From NCBI GenBank assembly GCA_016650135.1, contig JAENWH010000103.1, positions 1-6,834 of the forward strand: a stretch of DNA of 6,834 bases. Reading direction: 5' to 3'. Source of the DNA: Peptostreptococcaceae bacterium (GTDB taxonomy: Bacteria; Bacillota_A; Clostridia; Peptostreptococcales; Anaerovoracaceae). Below the pieces are notes generated by a model. The model searched no databases and had not been told where the DNA came from. It worked only from the letters and a program-made list of their open reading frames with translations. Shown piece after piece: positions 4,901 through 6,834 of the stretch. The translations under genes were made by a program, and so were the position numbers. Position 1 is the first letter of the stretch. Each line of letters starts with the position of its first letter.

Positions 4901-6046
4901 CTATTTATCAAAATCTGGTGGACAAATACCTAACGATCCCATCCAGACCGCAACGTCATCAATCTTCATTGTTGGCAAATGTTTCTGAGCCCAAAGAAAT
5001 CCTGCAGGAAGCGATGGCCCTCTAACTGAAACTCTATATGGTTTTAGACCTCCATCGGATACAATATAGTACCCAAATTCTCCTTTTGAAGATTCAACTT
5101 TTTCATAAGCTTCGCCAGGCGGAACTTTCAGGTTTTCCAAAGAGCCCAGATTCAGTCTTACATCACCTTCCGGTATTTTCTTTACAGCTTGTCGAATCAG
5201 GTTTATTGTTTGTTCATATTCCATTCTGATTTGCAGGGCTCTAGTCAAGGCATCTCCGCCTTCTTGCGTTATTATCTCAAAATCCAGATACGGATAAGCA
5301 GCATAAGGTACATCTTTTCGAATATCGTACGCATTTCCTGATGCTCTTAAATTAGGCCCTGAAAGACCAGTTATTCTAGCATCCTCTTTTGAAATATATC
5401 CTAAGCCTTTCAAACGTTTATGGATGATGGGATTTTCAAACAAAATACTGTCATAATCAGGTAATCGTGCTTCAAGTCCATCCATTACTTCCAGCAGTTT
5501 TTTGAAAAATCCTTCAGGCGCATCGCTTCGTACCCCACCCGGTATATTATAAATATGATAAACACGGCCTCCTGTCAGCCACTCAAACATGTCCATAACA
5601 AGATCACGATCGGCTGTACTCCAATAGGTTGGTGTATAGTGTCCCAATGCTCCTCCTAACCCGCCGATTGCTAATAAATAGGATGTCAAACGACTCATTT
5701 CCAAAGTGATGGTTCTTAAATATTTTGCTCTTTCCGGAATTTCCACCCCCAAAATTCTCTCAATTGCCATACAGTAAGCTACTTCATTGGGGTCTGGATC
5801 CATAACACATATTCTTGGAACTAATGTCACATTCTGCAGCCATCCTCTTTGTTCCATTAATTTTTCAAAGCCACGATGCAATTGCCCGGCATTAGGGCGA
5901 ACACTGAGGATTTCAGTTCCCACCATATCAAGAACATATCCGAAGTTACCATGCATACCTGGATGATTAGGCCCAAAAAACAAATCATACGTTGTGTCTT
6001 TGTCATCTTCAGCCATTTTAGTCAGACTATACGAGTTGAAATTCAT
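4901..6046 (-). CDS. nuoD: NuoD-like (49-kDa) catalytic-site subunit with altered metal/quinone site
   Basis: This 381-residue protein is homologous to complex I NuoD/Nqo4 and to the large subunit of group 4 [NiFe]-hydrogenases. Motifs in order: GPNHPGMHG (25-33), HRGFEKLMEQRGWLQN (57-72), PRICVMD (77-83), MSRLTSYLL (117-125), YNIPGGVR (166-173), LRASGNAYDIRKDVPY (233-248), GEFGYYIVSDGG (322-333), PYRVSVRGPS (336-345) and MGSLGICPPDFDK (369-381). His32 aligns with the quinone-site His of Thermus Nqo4. The partner Tyr (Nqo4 PRMDY) is Val81 here, and the hydrogenase CxxC pairs read C80-V-M-D83 and C375-P-P-D378. No Ni-Fe centre of the usual kind is expected, and the end in DK, like DR of NuoD, needs no protease maturation. 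It overlaps nuoC by 1 bp (TAATG), indicating translational coupling. Gene family is certain; the substrate of this site is open. Confidence 0.9.
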   Translation of the reverse strand: MNFNSYSLTKMAEDDKDTTYDLFFGPNHPGMHGNFGYVLDMVGTEILSVRPNAGQLHRGFEKLMEQRGWLQNVTLVPRICVMDPDPNEVAYCMAIERILGVEIPERAKYLRTITLEMSRLTSYLLAIGGLGGALGHYTPTYWSTADRDLVMDMFEWLTGGRVYHIYNIPGGVRSDAPEGFFKKLLEVMDGLEARLPDYDSILFENPIIHKRLKGLGYISKEDARITGLSGPNLRASGNAYDIRKDVPYAAYPYLDFEIITQEGGDALTRALQIRMEYEQTINLIRQAVKKIPEGDVRLNLGSLENLKVPPGEAYEKVESSKGEFGYYIVSDGGLKPYRVSVRGPSLPAGFLWAQKHLPTMKIDDVAVWMGSLGICPPDFDK

Positions 6047-6534
6047 TATTTTGCACCCCCGTTTCTCTTTGAGCCAAAGAGTAATTCGGAAAATTCTTCA
6101 GTGTTGAAATCTTTTCTTAGTGGCGGAAGATCATTCCAGTTTTCAAGGAACAATGGTGATAAATCTTTGTTTCCCTCAAAATAGATGCCATAGAATTCAT
6201 GAACTTCCTGTTCATAGAATTGAGCTTGTTCCCAAAGACCCACAACAGTCAAAATTACAGGTTTTTCTCTGGGAATTCTGACCTTGAAAATAATATGAAT
6301 TTTATGATTGTAAGAATATATATGATAGACTACTTCAAATTCATTTTCATCAATGTAATCCACTCCGTTTATATTGGCAAGATGCTCAAATCCAATAGAT
6401 TGCAAGTAATTCAGATGATTAATGAAATTATCTTTTGAAGCAAAAACCTTTATTTGCTGATCACTTATTTTCTCTCCGTTTAAGCCTCTTAGGGCGAGGT
6501 CTTGTAATAAAGTATCTGCTGTAATTATTTTCAT
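6046..6534 (-). CDS. nuoC: NuoC-like (30-kDa) subunit
   Basis: The 162-residue protein carries the complex I 30-kDa signature near its C-terminus: YEQEVHEFYGIYFEGNKDL (about 107-125), then LPPLRKDF (136-143). This subunit has no cofactor; it braces the NuoD and NuoI homologues in the peripheral arm. The length is that of a stand-alone NuoC, MbhK or MbxK, so it is not a NuoCD fusion. The start ATG overlaps the stop of nuoB by one base (TAATG), with GAGG just upstream inside nuoB. The same arrangement recurs at its own end with nuoD. Such close coupling implies equal amounts of the subunits. The N-terminal 100 residues are poorly conserved, as usual for the family. Confidence 0.9.
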   Translation of the reverse strand: MKIITADTLLQDLALRGLNGEKISDQQIKVFASKDNFINHLNYLQSIGFEHLANINGVDYIDENEFEVVYHIYSYNHKIHIIFKVRIPREKPVILTVVGLWEQAQFYEQEVHEFYGIYFEGNKDLSPLFLENWNDLPPLRKDFNTEEFSELLFGSKRNGGAK

Positions 6535-6834
6535 TATTCCTCGCTCCCTTCATTTTTTTCATGAACATAACGAAGTGACGCGCTTTCAAGCACGGGTTCG
6601 CGTTTCATAAATATTTTATCTTGGTTCGCTTTATAATAAGAATAATTTTCCTTATATTTTTTATATGCTTTAGCATCTCCGGACTGAATCATATCCATCA
6701 ATTTTAACATACAGTCCAGAATTGCTTCAGGCCTTGGCATGCAACCCGCAATTGTAATGTCTATAGGAATGAATTCGCCAATATTATTAATAGTATTATA
6801 AGAATCCCAATACATTCCGCCATTGACAGCGCAC
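6534..6834 (-). CDS. nuoB: NuoB-like [4Fe-4S] subunit, C-terminal part (5' end outside window)
   Basis: The last 99 residues are visible; the frame is open through the right edge, so the Met at 6815 is internal and not the start. The fragment begins CAVNGGMYWDSYNT, matching the GACA.SGGMY region that supplies the third ligand of the terminal N2-type cluster. It continues IPIDITIAGCMPRPEAIL, where the Cys of GC.PRPEA is the fourth ligand; the usual Pro after Cys is Met. The paired upstream cysteines lie outside the window. In this family the subunit gives electrons from its cluster to the site formed with NuoD. A tail of about 55 polar, Lys/Tyr-rich residues follows the core. It is the first visible gene of the block and overlaps nuoC by one base. 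Confidence 0.9.
   Translation of the reverse strand, partial: CAVNGGMYWDSYNTINNIGEFIPIDITIAGCMPRPEAILDCMLKLMDMIQSGDAKAYKKYKENYSYYKANQDKIFMKREPVLESASLRYVHEKNEGSEE

Noticed and set aside
325..6046. A nickel-homeostasis link between the NiCo riboswitch and a [NiFe] complex
   Set aside because: The NuoD-like subunit lacks two of four Ni ligands, so there is no evidence that the complex uses nickel.
5876..6184. Rightward open frame across the nuoC/nuoD junction
   Set aside because: It is antisense to well-supported genes and has no homology or ribosome-binding site; likewise the other rightward frames inside hutD, galE and nuo genes.
6534..6815. A complete 93-residue NuoB starting at 6815
   Set aside because: The frame stays open to the window edge and encodes the cluster-ligand CAVNGG before this Met, so the gene is truncated by the window.

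Overview
The window is AT-rich, with strong GGAG/GGAGGT ribosome-binding sites and short AT-rich intergenic hairpins. It most resembles a low-G+C anaerobic Firmicute of the Clostridia. This is an inference from the NiCo riboswitch, the codon bias and a quinone-independent-looking Nuo-like complex; the species cannot be named from sequence alone. No rRNA, tRNA, CRISPR array, transposase or phage gene is visible.

Left side (1-641): the 5' end of a P-type cation ATPase gene runs leftwards out of the window. Its leader is a complete NiCo (czcD-type) riboswitch followed by an overlapping intrinsic terminator, driven by a near-consensus promoter (TTGACA, 17 bp, TATTAT). This points to a transition-metal efflux pump induced by its metal. 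Diverging from it, 642-1670 encodes a threonine aldolase-family PLP enzyme.

Middle (1671-2210): 540 bp without a supported gene, between convergent genes, and full of structure. It holds a 12-bp tandem repeat that copies the last codons and stop of the aldolase gene, three phased TTGACTC copies, five copies of AACGTATAA/TTATACGTT (four forming two hairpins), and a CCTGA microrepeat.

Right of it, a leftward pair galE-hutD (4276-2211). The UDP-glucose 4-epimerase lacks the usual C-terminal tail. The HutD-like protein carries an extra C-terminal membrane domain. They are 8 bp apart and likely cotranscribed.

Right end (4402-6834): the last four genes of a leftward operon for a complex I-like/energy-converting respiratory module, in the order nuoB (partial)-nuoC-nuoD-nuoI, with 1-bp TAATG overlaps and a clear terminator. 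These are the peripheral-arm subunits that carry electrons to the membrane arm. The NuoD-like subunit is unusual: both positions where [NiFe]-hydrogenases have CxxC read CxxD, and the quinone-binding Tyr of true complex I is Val. The complex is therefore probably neither a standard hydrogenase nor a quinone reductase, and its gene order resembles the end of the archaeal mbx/mbs cluster. This is the best candidate here for unusual biology.
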